This document shows, piece by piece, positions 35,616 to 44,892 of a DNA stretch of 64,000 bases. Location: positions 124,001 through 188,000 of the forward strand of contig CAMHOY010000002.1 in NCBI GenBank assembly GCA_946186915.1. Direction: 5' to 3'. Each line of letters opens with the position of its first letter. Positions within the stretch are counted from its first letter, which is position 1. The notes under the pieces were generated by a model that was given only the letters and a program-made list of their open reading frames with translations, was not told the DNA's origin and searched no databases. A program made the position numbers and the translations under genes. The DNA is from an uncultured Bacteroidales bacterium. Lineage in GTDB: Bacteria > Bacteroidota > Bacteroidia > Bacteroidales > Paludibacteraceae.

Positions 35616-36917
35616 ATGAAAATTAAGCCTTTTAAGGGAATCAGACCGCCGAAAGAGTTGGTGGAACAAGTGAGCAGCCGTCCGTATGATGTATTGAATT
35701 CGGAGGAGGCACGCAAAGAGGCGGCCGGCAATCCGAAGAGTCTGTACCATATTATCAAGCCGGAGATCAATTTTGCGCCCGGCACGGATGAGCATGACCC
35801 GCGAGTGTATGAGGCTGCCAAAGAGCAGTTTGAGAAATTCAAAGCGGAAGGTTGGTTAGTGCAGGACAAAGAGGAACGGTATTATGTGTATGCACAGACG
35901 ATATTAGGCAACCAGCCTTCAGCGATCAGCAGCCAGCAGGACAAGACACAATATGGTTTGGTTGTCGGAGCATGGGTCGATGATTATTTGGAGGGGCGTA
36001 TCAAGAAGCATGAATTGACGCGTCGTGACAAAGAAGAAGACCGCATGAAACATGTACGCGTACTGAATGCGAACATGGAGCCTGTCTTCTTTGCCTACCC
36101 TCACCGGGATGACTTAGACGCTATCGTTGCTCGTGTATGTGCCGGTACACCCGAATATGATTTCGTGGCAGCGCCGGAAGGATTCAGACATACTTTCTGG
36201 GTCATCGAAGACAAAAAGACAATTGAGCGAATCACGGAGATTTTTGCTGAGATTCCTGCGATGTATATCGCGGACGGGCACCATCGAAGTGCAGCCGCAG
36301 CAGGTGTAGGAAAGGAATTAAAAATTAAAAACTCAAAATTAAATATTAATAATCCCGAGTACGAGTACTTCTTAGCGGTGTGCTTCCCGGACAATCAATT
36401 GAACATCATCGACTATAACCGCGTGGTGAAGGACTTGAATGGCTTGACGAGCGAGGCGTTTCTTGAGAAGTTGAAAGAGGATTTCGAGATTGAGGAATAT
36501 CAAGATACCGATATATCAAATGATTTCTCCAAAGTAAAACCCAAAGGATTGCATAATTTCTCGCTGTACTTGGACGGGCATTGGTATTCGCTTACGGCAA
36601 AAGAAGGCAGATATAATGATGCGGATCCGATCGGCGTGCTGGATGTTACGATCTCGAGCAATCTGATTTTGGACAAGATCTTAGGCATCAAGGATCTGCG
36701 TTCTGACAAACGCATTGACTTCGTAGGCGGTATCCGCGGACTCGGTGAGTTAAAGCGTAGAGTGGACAGCGGAGAAATGCGCATGGCGCTGGCGCTCTAC
36801 CCTGTTACCATGCAGCAGATTATTGACATCGCTGACAGCGGAAATATCATGCCTCCCAAGACCACATGGTTTGAACCGAAGTTACGCTCGGGGCTGGTTG
36901 TTCATGAGCTAAATTAG
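35616..36917 (+). CDS. DUF1015 family protein with simple-repeat insertions
   Basis: 433 residues. Signatures of DUF1015: IKPFKGIRPPKELVEQVSSR, PYDVLNSEEARKEAAGNPKS, MYIADGHHRSAAAAGVGKEL, and DVTISSNLILDKILGIKDLR then IDFVGGIRGLGEL. Function unknown; the family often sits near serine biosynthesis genes in Bacteroidales, but here it does not. Two places look inserted: GNQPSAISSQQDK (about residues 98-110), encoded by CAGC-rich repeat, and KELKIKNSKLNINN (about 232-245), encoded by ATTAAAAATTAAAAACTC-like AT repeat as found between genes here. Homologues have a short loop at the second position, so the fold probably tolerates it. Confidence 0.88.
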   Translation: MKIKPFKGIRPPKELVEQVSSRPYDVLNSEEARKEAAGNPKSLYHIIKPEINFAPGTDEHDPRVYEAAKEQFEKFKAEGWLVQDKEERYYVYAQTILGNQPSAISSQQDKTQYGLVVGAWVDDYLEGRIKKHELTRRDKEEDRMKHVRVLNANMEPVFFAYPHRDDLDAIVARVCAGTPEYDFVAAPEGFRHTFWVIEDKKTIERITEIFAEIPAMYIADGHHRSAAAAGVGKELKIKNSKLNINNPEYEYFLAVCFPDNQLNIIDYNRVVKDLNGLTSEAFLEKLKEDFEIEEYQDTDISNDFSKVKPKGLHNFSLYLDGHWYSLTAKEGRYNDADPIGVLDVTISSNLILDKILGIKDLRSDKRIDFVGGIRGLGELKRRVDSGEMRMALALYPVTMQQIIDIADSGNIMPPKTTWFEPKLRSGLVVHELN

Positions 36918-36926
36918 AAATTTAAA

Positions 36927-38996
36927 TTGAAAATCAGAAGAAACATATTATTCCTTTGCACGTTGTGCATTGCGGGATTGTCTCTGTCCGGTTGCAGTAT
37001 TCAGCAGCGTGTGAAGCGTGCGGATAAGAAGTTCGCTATCGGCGAGTATTACACCGCCGCTGATCTCTATAAGCAGTGTTACAGTCGTTTGAACACGAAA
37101 ACCGACCGTGCGCTGAAGGGATACGTAGCTTTCAAGCAAGGCGAGTGTTACCGTATTCTGAACAACCCCCGTGCCGTCAATTGTTACCAGAGTGCATTAC
37201 GCTGCAAATACCAAACGCAGGACTCTATCATCTTCTTGAATGCCGGCCTGGCATTGCAGTACCAGGGCAAATACAAAGACGCGGCCAAGAGTTATGAACT
37301 CTATCTTGAGTCACATCCGGATAATTACGTCGCGCAGGCAGGCAAATACGCTTGCAACAAGATTGACGAGTGGAAGAAAGAGGGTTCAAGATACAAGGCG
37401 TCCGAGGCGAAGGAGTTTAACCAGCGGCGTACAGGCAACTTCGCGCCGATGTTTATCGGGAGCCAAACAGACGCGCTCATGTTCACCAGTAACCGTCAAG
37501 AGAAGCAGAAGGGTACTAAGAAATTCAAACGGCCGAGCAACGTGACGGGTCAGCAACTCTTTCAGTTATACCAGACGCGTAAGAATGCTGCAGGAGAATG
37601 GGGCGAGATCACTTTGGCGGAAGGATTGTATGGCTCTGCGGAAGGAGACCAACAACAGAATGACTCGACCGACAAACAAGCCGGCAATGCCGAGATTGGT
37701 GTTTGCAGTTTTACAAAAGACGGCCGCACCATGTATTTCACGTACTCCAAGCCTATTAACGGAAAAGATTTAGGTGCCAAGATTTACCGCAGCGAGCGTG
37801 CGAGCGGTGAATGGAGCGAGCCACAGGAAGTGAAGCTTTTTGCAGACAGTTCCATCACAGTGGGTCATCCGGCATTGAATGCGACGGCTGATACCCTTTA
37901 TTTCTCAAGCGATGCACCGGGAGGCGAAGGAGGGAAAGATATATGGATGGCGGAATTGGACGGCAATGCGTGGGTAAACGCCCAACCTATGGGAAAAGGT
38001 ATCAACACCCCGGCCGATGAGATGTTTCCATATGTACATGAAGACGGTTCATTGTTCTTCGCATCCAATGGTCATCCCGGTTACGGCGGATTAGATATCT
38101 TCAAGGCCTTCCGGGATACAACACGCAAAGACACGACCGTGTGGGTACTATATAACATGGGTCCTACCTTCAACGGTGTCGGTGACGATTTCGGAATTAC
38201 CTTTGCCGGAAACAGTCAAGAGGGCTTCTTTTCCTCCAATAAGGGAGATAAAAAAGGTTATGACAAAATCTACCGGTTCTGGTTGCCGGAGATGGAATTC
38301 ATCGCAGAAGGAACAGTGAATGACGAGTTAGGCAATCCCATCTCGGATGCCAAGTTACGATTGGTTGGTAGCGACGGAACAATCAGTAAAGTGAATGCCC
38401 GCCGTGACGGCACATATAAGATCAAGCTTAAGAAAGACGTGAAGTACGTTATGTTGGCGACCGCTCGCGGGTTCCTGAATGCCAAGCAACAATGGAACAC
38501 TTTGGATCTGAAAGACAGCAAGACCTACACGATGGATTTTGCATTGAGTCCGATCAGCCGACCGGTTAAGATGGATAATATCTTTTATGAATTCGGTCGT
38601 TGGGAACTGACCAAAACCTCCGAGACAGAGTTAGACCGTCTGGTGAAGTTACTGAATGACAACCCGAATATCACGATAGAACTCTCGGCGCACACGGATT
38701 TGGTTGGCAACGAGCAGTTCAACCTTGAGTTGAGTCAGAAACGCGCCCAGAGTTGTTGCGACTACCTGATAGCGCACGGCATTGAGAAAGAACGTCTGAC
38801 TCCGGTTGGATACGGTAAGAGCAAACCCGTCATCGTGGACAAAGCGCTGAACAAGCAGTATTCATGGCTGCCGATAGATCAGGCTTTGGACGAGACCTTT
38901 GTATTAAGTTTGCCGGCTGACAAACAGGAGATATGTAACCAGATCAACCGACGGACAGAATTCAAAGTGGTGAAAACAACCTATAATTTGTATTGA
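36927..38996 (+). CDS. porE: PorE-like T9SS protein: TPR, beta-propeller, carboxypeptidase-like and OmpA domains
   Basis: 689 residues. Lipobox LSLSGC (Cys23). Then TPR-like helices (25-150: [40 protein letters not shown]), WD40/PD40 propeller blades (170-440: [52 protein letters not shown]), a carboxypeptidase regulatory-like domain (460-530), and an OmpA_C domain (about 550-690: [20 protein letters not shown] then [17 protein letters not shown]) that binds peptidoglycan. This order is that of PorE (PG1058) of Porphyromonas gingivalis, a lipoprotein tying the T9SS to the cell wall. The start is TTG at 36927, followed by [10 protein letters not shown]; the AGAAACATATTA stretch also occurs in the genes at 24597 and 52026. 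Confidence 0.8.
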   Translation: MKIRRNILFLCTLCIAGLSLSGCSIQQRVKRADKKFAIGEYYTAADLYKQCYSRLNTKTDRALKGYVAFKQGECYRILNNPRAVNCYQSALRCKYQTQDSIIFLNAGLALQYQGKYKDAAKSYELYLESHPDNYVAQAGKYACNKIDEWKKEGSRYKASEAKEFNQRRTGNFAPMFIGSQTDALMFTSNRQEKQKGTKKFKRPSNVTGQQLFQLYQTRKNAAGEWGEITLAEGLYGSAEGDQQQNDSTDKQAGNAEIGVCSFTKDGRTMYFTYSKPINGKDLGAKIYRSERASGEWSEPQEVKLFADSSITVGHPALNATADTLYFSSDAPGGEGGKDIWMAELDGNAWVNAQPMGKGINTPADEMFPYVHEDGSLFFASNGHPGYGGLDIFKAFRDTTRKDTTVWVLYNMGPTFNGVGDDFGITFAGNSQEGFFSSNKGDKKGYDKIYRFWLPEMEFIAEGTVNDELGNPISDAKLRLVGSDGTISKVNARRDGTYKIKLKKDVKYVMLATARGFLNAKQQWNTLDLKDSKTYTMDFALSPISRPVKMDNIFYEFGRWELTKTSETELDRLVKLLNDNPNITIELSAHTDLVGNEQFNLELSQKRAQSCCDYLIAHGIEKERLTPVGYGKSKPVIVDKALNKQYSWLPIDQALDETFVLSLPADKQEICNQINRRTEFKVVKTTYNLY

Positions 38997-39031
38997 CCGG
39001 AGAGCCTCCGGAGGCAAACAAACACCAAATA

Positions 39032-39826
39032 ATGAAGCAGTATTTAGACTTATGCAGACGGGTGCTGGAAGAAGGCACCGTAAAACACGACCGCACGGGA
39101 ACAGGTACGATATCCGTATTCGGTCATCAGATGCGCTTTAAAATGGAGGATGGTTTTCCATTGCTGACCACGAAGAAGCTGCATTTGAAGTCCATCATCT
39201 ACGAGTTATTGTGGTTCTTGCAGGGCGACACGAACGTGAAGTATTTGCAGGAACATGGCGTGCGTATATGGAATGAGTGGGCTGATGAGAACGGTGAGTT
39301 GGGACCGGTGTACGGTCATCAATGGCGTTCTTGGCCGGATTATAACGGCGGTACGATAGATCAGATTGCCAATATCGTGGAGATGATCAAGAAGAATCCC
39401 GACAGCCGTCGTATGATGGTGAGTGCATGGAATGTAGCGGAAGTGGAGAAGATGGCTCTGCCACCATGCCACTGCCTGTTTCAGTTCTATGTAGCAGACG
39501 GGAAGTTGAGCCTGCAGTTATACCAGCGTAGTGCGGATATTTTCTTGGGTGTACCGTTCAATATTGCGAGCTATGCCCTACTCCTTCAGATGATGGCACA
39601 GGTCACGGGTCTACAGTGCGGTGATTTCGTACACACGTTAGGCGACGCACACATCTACCTGAATCACTTGGAGCAGGTGAAGTTACAGTTGACGCGCGAA
39701 CCGAGAGCATTACCACAAATGATTATTAACCCTGAGGTAAAGGACTTGTTCAGTTTTCAATTCGAGGATTTCAGTCTTCAGAATTATGATCCCCACCCTC
39801 ACATTGCCGGAGTAGTAAGCGTATGA
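39032..39826 (+). CDS. thyA: Thymidylate synthase
   Basis: Makes dTMP from dUMP with methylene-tetrahydrofolate. 264 residues, the same as the E. coli enzyme. Visible: [59 protein letters not shown], catalytic Cys in [31 protein letters not shown], and [15 protein letters not shown]. The ATG at 39032 ([15 protein letters not shown]) is chosen; the frame is open to 38993, but homologues start here. A CCGGAG/CTCCGG hairpin lies in the gap after the PorE-like gene. The stop overlaps the folA start (ATGA). Confidence 0.97.
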   Translation: MKQYLDLCRRVLEEGTVKHDRTGTGTISVFGHQMRFKMEDGFPLLTTKKLHLKSIIYELLWFLQGDTNVKYLQEHGVRIWNEWADENGELGPVYGHQWRSWPDYNGGTIDQIANIVEMIKKNPDSRRMMVSAWNVAEVEKMALPPCHCLFQFYVADGKLSLQLYQRSADIFLGVPFNIASYALLLQMMAQVTGLQCGDFVHTLGDAHIYLNHLEQVKLQLTREPRALPQMIINPEVKDLFSFQFEDFSLQNYDPHPHIAGVVSV

Positions 39827-40323
39827 TCAGTATAATAGTCGCAATCGCGGAGAATTATGCCATTGGCAAGAAAGGTGACCTATTGTGTCACATGCCGTCG
39901 GATTTGAAGCATTTCAAAGAGATTACCAGTGGCAGAACGGTGCTGATGGGAGAACGTACGTTCCTCTCACTACCCAAACATCCGCTACCTAATCGTCGCA
40001 ATATCGTTCTGACGGACGTGAAGGGAAAGACCTTCGAGGGCGCCGAGACGGTATATTCATTAGACGAGTTGGTAGCCAAAGTAGGCAACGACGAAGAGGC
40101 TTTCGTCATCGGCGGAGGAATGGTGTACCGCCAGATGATGGAACGCGCAGATAAATTGTATATCACGCATATCCATCATTCGTGGGACGATGCCGACACC
40201 TTCTTCCCGGAGATTGATCCGAAGATATGGAAACAGATCAGCGCAGAGGAACATTTTGCTGACGAAAACAATCCTTACGATTATACCTTTGCAGAGTACG
40301 CTCGTATATTCCCTTCGGAGTAA
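39823..40323 (+). CDS. folA: Dihydrofolate reductase
   Basis: Regenerates tetrahydrofolate after thymidylate synthase; the two genes overlap by 4 nt. 166 residues: [20 protein letters not shown], then [16 protein letters not shown] with the catalytic Asp, [20 protein letters not shown], and the NADPH loop [20 protein letters not shown]. The usual Trp in LPWxLPxD is Cys here (LLCHMPSD), an uncommon change close to the folate pocket. Otherwise normal. Confidence 0.95.
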   Translation: MISIIVAIAENYAIGKKGDLLCHMPSDLKHFKEITSGRTVLMGERTFLSLPKHPLPNRRNIVLTDVKGKTFEGAETVYSLDELVAKVGNDEEAFVIGGGMVYRQMMERADKLYITHIHHSWDDADTFFPEIDPKIWKQISAEEHFADENNPYDYTFAEYARIFPSE

Positions 40324-40419
40324 CTCGCCCCCTGCTCGACGACTCTCGCGTTCCCCATCCGCTCGAGACGACTCCAAGAGGGAACATACTCGCTTAGAAA
40401 AATTAAGAAAAATAATAAT

Positions 40420-42096
40420 ATGGCAGACGATAAGAAGATTATTTTCTCGATGGTGGGACTGAATAAGAGTTTCGGTCCACAGAAACAGGTATTGAAAAAT
40501 ATCTACCTGAGTTTTTTCTATGGCGCCAAGATCGGCATCATCGGTTTAAACGGTGCAGGTAAGAGTACATTACTGAAAATCATCGCCGGTATAGAAAAAG
40601 AATATCAGGGAGAAGTTGTTTGGAGTCCCGGTTACAGTGTGGGTTACTTGGAGCAAGACCCGAAACTGGATCCGAGCAAGACCGTGCGTGAGGTGGTACA
40701 GGAAGGCGTGCAGCCGATCATGGACATGCTGAAAGAGTATGACGAGATCAATATGGCGTTCGCAGAGCCTGATGCAGACTTTGACAAGTTATTAGCGAGA
40801 CAAGCGGAGTTACAGGATAAATTGGACGCAGCAGACGCATGGAACATTGACCAGAAGTTAGACAGGGCGATGGATGCGTTGCGTTGTCCGCCGGATGATG
40901 CGAGTGTGGCAACCCTCTCCGGAGGAGAAAGAAGACGCGTGGCATTATGCCGTCTGTTGTTGCAACAACCGGATGTGCTGTTGTTGGACGAGCCGACGAA
41001 CCATCTGGATGCAGAGAGTATTGACTGGTTAGAGCAACACTTACAACAATACGCCGGAACGGTGATCTGTATCACGCACGACCGCTATTTCCTTGATAAT
41101 GTAGCCGGATGGATTCTGGAGCTCGACCGCGGTGAAGGTATTCCATGGAAGGGCAATTACTCTTCGTGGCTCGAACAGAAGACGAACCGTATGGCGCAGG
41201 AGGAGAAACAAGCGAGCAAGCGCAGAAAAACTCTGGAGCGCGAGTTGGAGTGGATCCGCATGGCGCCAAAAGCCCGTCACGCGAAACAAAAAGCCCGTTT
41301 GGAGTCTTACGACCGCATGTTGAACGAAGAGCAGAAAGAGCGTGAAGAGAAACTCGAGATTTTCATTCCGAACGGTCCGCGTTTGGGAAACATGGTTATA
41401 AACGCCGAGGGTGTAGCGAAGTCGTTCGGCGACAAGTTGCTATTTGAGGACCTCAATTTCATGTTGCCGCCGAATGGTATTGTGGGTGTGATTGGTCCTA
41501 ACGGAGCGGGTAAGACAACCCTCTTCCGTATGATTATCGGTAGTGAGAAAGCTGATAAAGGCACATTTAGTGTAGGCGAGACCGTGAAGATCGGTTATGT
41601 GGATCAGCAACATACGGACATTGACCCGAACAAGAGTGTTTTTGAAACCATCAGCGGTGGCACAGAGTATATCCGTGTAGCCGGCAGAGAGATCAATGCA
41701 CGCGCTTATCTGAGCCGCTTTAATTTCACGGGCGCAGACCAAGAGAAGAAATGCGGTGTGCTCTCCGGCGGTGAACGAAACAGGCTTCATTTGGCGCTGA
41801 CCTTGAAGAGCGAGGCAAATGTGTTGCTGCTCGACGAGCCGACGAATGATATCGATGTGAACACGCTGCGTGCATTAGAGGAAGGATTGGAGAACTTCGC
41901 CGGTTGTGCAGTAGTGATCTCACACGATCGCTGGTTCCTCAACCGTATCTGCACGCATATCTTGGCGTATGAAGGAGACGGCAAAGTGTTCTGGTTCGAA
42001 GGCAGTTACTCCGAATATGAGGAGAACAAGAAGATGCGTCTGGGCGAAGAAGCTTGCGAGCCGAAACGAGTTAAGTATAGAGGTTTAGGGGATTAG
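40420..42096 (+). CDS. ettA: Energy-dependent translational throttle protein EttA (ABC-F)
   Basis: Cytosolic ABC-F ATPase that binds the ribosomal E site and gates elongation by energy state. 558 residues with two ATPase domains: first Walker A GLNGAGKST (about 42), LSGGERRRVALC, LLLDEPTNHLDAESIDWLEQ; the linker with RMAPKARHAKQKARLESYDR (P-site tRNA interaction motif); second Walker A GPNGAGKTT (about 355), LSGGERNRLHLAL, LLLDEPTNDIDVNTLRALEE. The end, RVKYRGLGD, is encoded by GGTTTAGGGGATTAG, the first unit of the GGATTAGA repeat that also provides the tilS start. 96 nt of spacer follow folA without a clear promoter. Confidence 0.96.
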   Translation: MADDKKIIFSMVGLNKSFGPQKQVLKNIYLSFFYGAKIGIIGLNGAGKSTLLKIIAGIEKEYQGEVVWSPGYSVGYLEQDPKLDPSKTVREVVQEGVQPIMDMLKEYDEINMAFAEPDADFDKLLARQAELQDKLDAADAWNIDQKLDRAMDALRCPPDDASVATLSGGERRRVALCRLLLQQPDVLLLDEPTNHLDAESIDWLEQHLQQYAGTVICITHDRYFLDNVAGWILELDRGEGIPWKGNYSSWLEQKTNRMAQEEKQASKRRKTLERELEWIRMAPKARHAKQKARLESYDRMLNEEQKEREEKLEIFIPNGPRLGNMVINAEGVAKSFGDKLLFEDLNFMLPPNGIVGVIGPNGAGKTTLFRMIIGSEKADKGTFSVGETVKIGYVDQQHTDIDPNKSVFETISGGTEYIRVAGREINARAYLSRFNFTGADQEKKCGVLSGGERNRLHLALTLKSEANVLLLDEPTNDIDVNTLRALEEGLENFAGCAVVISHDRWFLNRICTHILAYEGDGKVFWFEGSYSEYEENKKMRLGEEACEPKRVKYRGLGD

Positions 42097-42115
42097 AGGA
42101 TTAGAGGATTAGAGG
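42084..42115. repeat. GGATTAGA tandem repeat between ettA and tilS
   Basis: About three and a half copies of GGATTAGA. It forms the ettA stop codon and ends at the GTG start of tilS. A similar GGATTAG run is found in frame in the RecD-like gene (62171-62207). Confidence 0.85.
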
Positions 42116-42996
42116 TGTTAAGACGTGTTAGCACATATATTCGGCAGCGGGGGTTGTTGGAAAAGAACAAACCGGTGTTGGTAGCGGTGAGCGGTGGTGC
42201 AGACAGCGTTGGGTTGCTGGATGTATTGGTGCGCGCAGGGTATGAATGTATTGTAGCACATTGCAATTTTCATCTGCGCGGTGCAGAGAGTGACCGTGAT
42301 GAAGCGTTTGTCCGGGAGCTCTGCAAGCAGATGAACGTACCGGTATATGTGAAGGATTTTGACACGTTGGGCTACGCACGAGCACATGAGATAAGCGTGG
42401 AGATGGCGGCGCGGGAGTTACGTTACGCATGGTTCGACGAGATTGCACAAGCAAACGGATGCCAGGCAGTAGCAGTAGCGCATCATCAAAACGACCAGGC
42501 AGAGACATTACTATTAAATCTGAAGCGTGGTACGGGTTTGAGAGGTTTGGCAGGAATGCGTCCAAAGAGTGCCAATCCGATGGTTCCTGAAGGTGTACCG
42601 GTGGTGCGTCCGTTACTATGCACCACGCGGGACTATATTGAACATTACCTGCGTGACAAACGGCATCTGAATTGGGTGATTGATAGTACCAACAGCGACA
42701 CCACTATAGCCCGAAATGCCATCCGTGAGCAGTTGAAGCAGTACAGCAAGTCGGAGATCGAACATATCGCTCAAACCGCTGAATATATGCAAGGCTATGC
42801 AGACGTGCTGGACGGCAAAGACACGCGCGAAGCGGGAATTGTGCGGTTATACGAAGAACTTCGCGAGTATAATTTCGCAGAAATAGATAAAATTTACGAT
42901 GCGTTGCAACGTGGAGAAGGAGGTAAAGTATTCACGTCAAAGACCCATCAGGCAACTATAAAGAAAGGAAAATTATGCGTCACTTCGGTATTATAG
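42115..42996 (+). CDS. tilS: tRNA(Ile)-lysidine synthase, short form
   Basis: Modifies C34 of the CAU tRNA-Ile with lysine so it reads AUA. The PP-loop motif SGGADS is at residues 25-30; HCNFHLRGAESDRDE, VAHHQNDQAETLLLNLKRGT and GLRGLAGMRP are typical, as is TNSDTTIARNAIREQL. At 293 residues it lacks the C-terminal TilS_C substrate-binding domain found in most 430-residue homologues; the end VFTSKTHQATIKKGKLCVTS could be a remnant. Start: GTG at 42115 (LRRVSTYIRQRG follows), produced by the upstream repeat. The 3' end overlaps aroE by 22 nt. Confidence 0.9.
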   Translation: MLRRVSTYIRQRGLLEKNKPVLVAVSGGADSVGLLDVLVRAGYECIVAHCNFHLRGAESDRDEAFVRELCKQMNVPVYVKDFDTLGYARAHEISVEMAARELRYAWFDEIAQANGCQAVAVAHHQNDQAETLLLNLKRGTGLRGLAGMRPKSANPMVPEGVPVVRPLLCTTRDYIEHYLRDKRHLNWVIDSTNSDTTIARNAIREQLKQYSKSEIEHIAQTAEYMQGYADVLDGKDTREAGIVRLYEELREYNFAEIDKIYDALQRGEGGKVFTSKTHQATIKKGKLCVTSVL

Positions 42997-43736
42997 GTTA
43001 TCCGTTATTGCATTCGTTCTCGGCGAAATATTTCAATGAGAAATTTGCGACAGAACAGATAGACGCGGAGTATAGCTTAAAACCTCTCCCGCCCTCCCCT
43101 GAAGGGAAGGAGATCCGTATAGGAGATGAACATTTGTTAAATGAATTGTTGGACAGTTTGGACGGTATGAATGTAACGATGCCGTACAAGCAAGCGGTTA
43201 TACCGTATTTAGACCGTTTGGACGAGACAGCGGAGTCAGTGGGGGCAGTGAACGTGGTTCATCAGCGCGTAGGCTATAACACGGATTGTATCGGTTTTAT
43301 GGAATCGTTGAAACCATTATTGCGCGAATACGACCGCAAAGCGTTGGTGTTAGGTACCGGCGGTGCATCGAAAGCGGCATGTTACGGATTGAAGAAGTTG
43401 GGAGTCACCCCTACTCTGGTGAGCAGAACTCCGAAAGAAGGCATGCTGTCGTATAAGGAACTGAATGAGGAAATTATGGCTGGACACACCGTGATTGTCA
43501 ATTGTACGCCGTTAGGCATGCTACCGGATGTAAACAGTTGTCCTCCCATCCCGTACGAATTGATCACGCCGCGCCATTTGCTCTTTGACTGTGTATATAA
43601 CCCGGAAGAGACTTTGTTTTTACAGAAAGGCAAGGCACAAGGGGCTACCATTCAAAACGGCATAGGAATGTTGCTTGGTCAAGCGAAAGCTGCTTGGGAG
43701 ATTTGGAATCGGGAACAGCATATAACCTGCTTTTAA
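42975..43736 (+). CDS. aroE: Shikimate dehydrogenase with a repeat-derived insertion
   Basis: Reduces 3-dehydroshikimate. N-terminal FGIIGYPLLHSFSAKYFNEK, catalytic Lys in GMNVTMPYKQA, Asp in NTDCIGFMESL, the NADP-binding LVLGTGGASKAACYGLKKLG and VNCTPLGMLPD, and the C-terminal NGIGMLLGQAKAAWEIW. Length 253 is normal for the Bacteroidota type. Residues 37-48, LPPSPEGKEIRI, are encoded by the GC-rich palindromic repeat also present in rho; homologues usually have a short loop there. The start ATG-CGT-CAC overlaps tilS. aroQ of the same pathway is at 21547. Confidence 0.95.
   Translation: MRHFGIIGYPLLHSFSAKYFNEKFATEQIDAEYSLKPLPPSPEGKEIRIGDEHLLNELLDSLDGMNVTMPYKQAVIPYLDRLDETAESVGAVNVVHQRVGYNTDCIGFMESLKPLLREYDRKALVLGTGGASKAACYGLKKLGVTPTLVSRTPKEGMLSYKELNEEIMAGHTVIVNCTPLGMLPDVNSCPPIPYELITPRHLLFDCVYNPEETLFLQKGKAQGATIQNGIGMLLGQAKAAWEIWNREQHITCF
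43088..43116 (+). repeat. GC-rich palindromic repeat inside aroE
   Basis: CCCGCCCTCCCCTGAAGGGA followed by AGGAG, in frame with aroE. Related to 19256-19290 and 20264-20340. Confidence 0.7.
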
Positions 43737-43780
43737 TAAGCATATAATAAGGACATAATAAGGACATAATAAGGATAAAA
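43737..43780. repeat. ATAATAAGGAC tandem repeat after aroE
   Basis: About three and a half copies of CATAATAAGGA in the gap before the DUF4831 gene. The aroE stop TAA is just before it. Confidence 0.8.
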
Positions 43781-43795
43781 CACGAACAATAATTT

Positions 43796-44878
43796 ATGAA
43801 GAAGTTATTTTTTGTACTCGCAGTAGTAATGATGGCATGCGGTATTCATGCACAAGACATCGAAAAGAATGAACCGGCCCTGGTTTATTACTCGCCAAAG
43901 ACGATTTTAGGCCTTGATTTCACGTACTCGGTAGAGAAACAGGAGATGGGTCCGTATGCGCAATTCGCAGCAGACATGTTAGGCGCGACGGATTTCGTGA
44001 CGGAAAACAAGACCGTTTTCACTTTAGAGGGTGTTTCCATCCGAACCAAGACCGAGACAGATCTCAGTCGTCCGCACAAAGTAGTACCGGAAAAGGGACT
44101 GGACATCCAACTGTTGCGTCTGAATGATAAAAATTTGCTTATAGGATATAATATCCCTGAAGAGACAGTAAAATCCTCAGCAAACAAGCATCAAAGCAAC
44201 ACAAAAGAAGGAGCAAAGTCTAGGATAAGCAGCATATACGTAGCACCTTACCCAGAGGAAGTGCTGAAAGCAAGTTCACCACGGGCGCAGGCTTACGAGG
44301 TGGCGAAACAGATTTTCCATATCCGCGAGACGAGAATGTATCTGCTGAGCGGAGAAGCGGAGCACGCGCCTGCTGACGGTAAAGCGATGCAATTAGTACT
44401 GGAAGAGTTGGACAAACAGGAACGCGAGTTGACGGAGTTATTCGTCGGCAAACGCTGCAAAAAGACCGAACACAAACACTTTCTGCTGGACAAGATCAAC
44501 AAGCATACAGGACGTGAGAGTACTATTTTGAAGGATTATCTGTATTTCTCGGAGGAAAACGGCTTTACCAACAAAGAGAATGTCGATGCAGACTCCATCA
44601 CTATCTGGATAGATCGCCACAATAAAGAATACAAAGTATCAGACCCGGACAAGAGAGGCAAAAAGAAAGGCGAGACACTTTCGCAGATTTCGTATAATCT
44701 GCCGGGTGATGCGGATATACGTGTTATCTACAAGGGCCGTTTGTTAAGCGAGCGCCTTATTCCTGTGGCACAGTTGGGTATCGATGTACCCCTTCCGCAA
44801 AGTTTGTTCACCGGCAAGGAGTTACCGAAGATCCGGTTTAACGAGAGAACTGGAAACATCGTGTCTGTCACAAAGTGA
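43796..44878 (+). CDS. DUF4831 family secreted protein
   Basis: 360 residues. Signal peptide MKKLFFVLAVVMMACGIHAQ, then YYSPKTILGLDFTYSVEKQE and KGPYAQFA-like sequence (MGPYAQFAADMLGATDFV), the opening of Bacteroidota DUF4831 proteins. Later landmarks are REtrmylLSGEAEHAPADGKAM, ELFVGKRCKKTEHKHF and a C-terminal beta domain (GIDVPLPQSLFTGKELPKIR). The family is widespread in Bacteroidales and of unknown role; the envelope location is inferred from the signal peptide. The next gene is PorD-like; the 14-nt gap and repeat context suggest cotranscription. Confidence 0.85.
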   Translation: MKKLFFVLAVVMMACGIHAQDIEKNEPALVYYSPKTILGLDFTYSVEKQEMGPYAQFAADMLGATDFVTENKTVFTLEGVSIRTKTETDLSRPHKVVPEKGLDIQLLRLNDKNLLIGYNIPEETVKSSANKHQSNTKEGAKSRISSIYVAPYPEEVLKASSPRAQAYEVAKQIFHIRETRMYLLSGEAEHAPADGKAMQLVLEELDKQERELTELFVGKRCKKTEHKHFLLDKINKHTGRESTILKDYLYFSEENGFTNKENVDADSITIWIDRHNKEYKVSDPDKRGKKKGETLSQISYNLPGDADIRVIYKGRLLSERLIPVAQLGIDVPLPQSLFTGKELPKIRFNERTGNIVSVTK

Positions 44879-44892
44879 TTGAAAGTTGAAAA

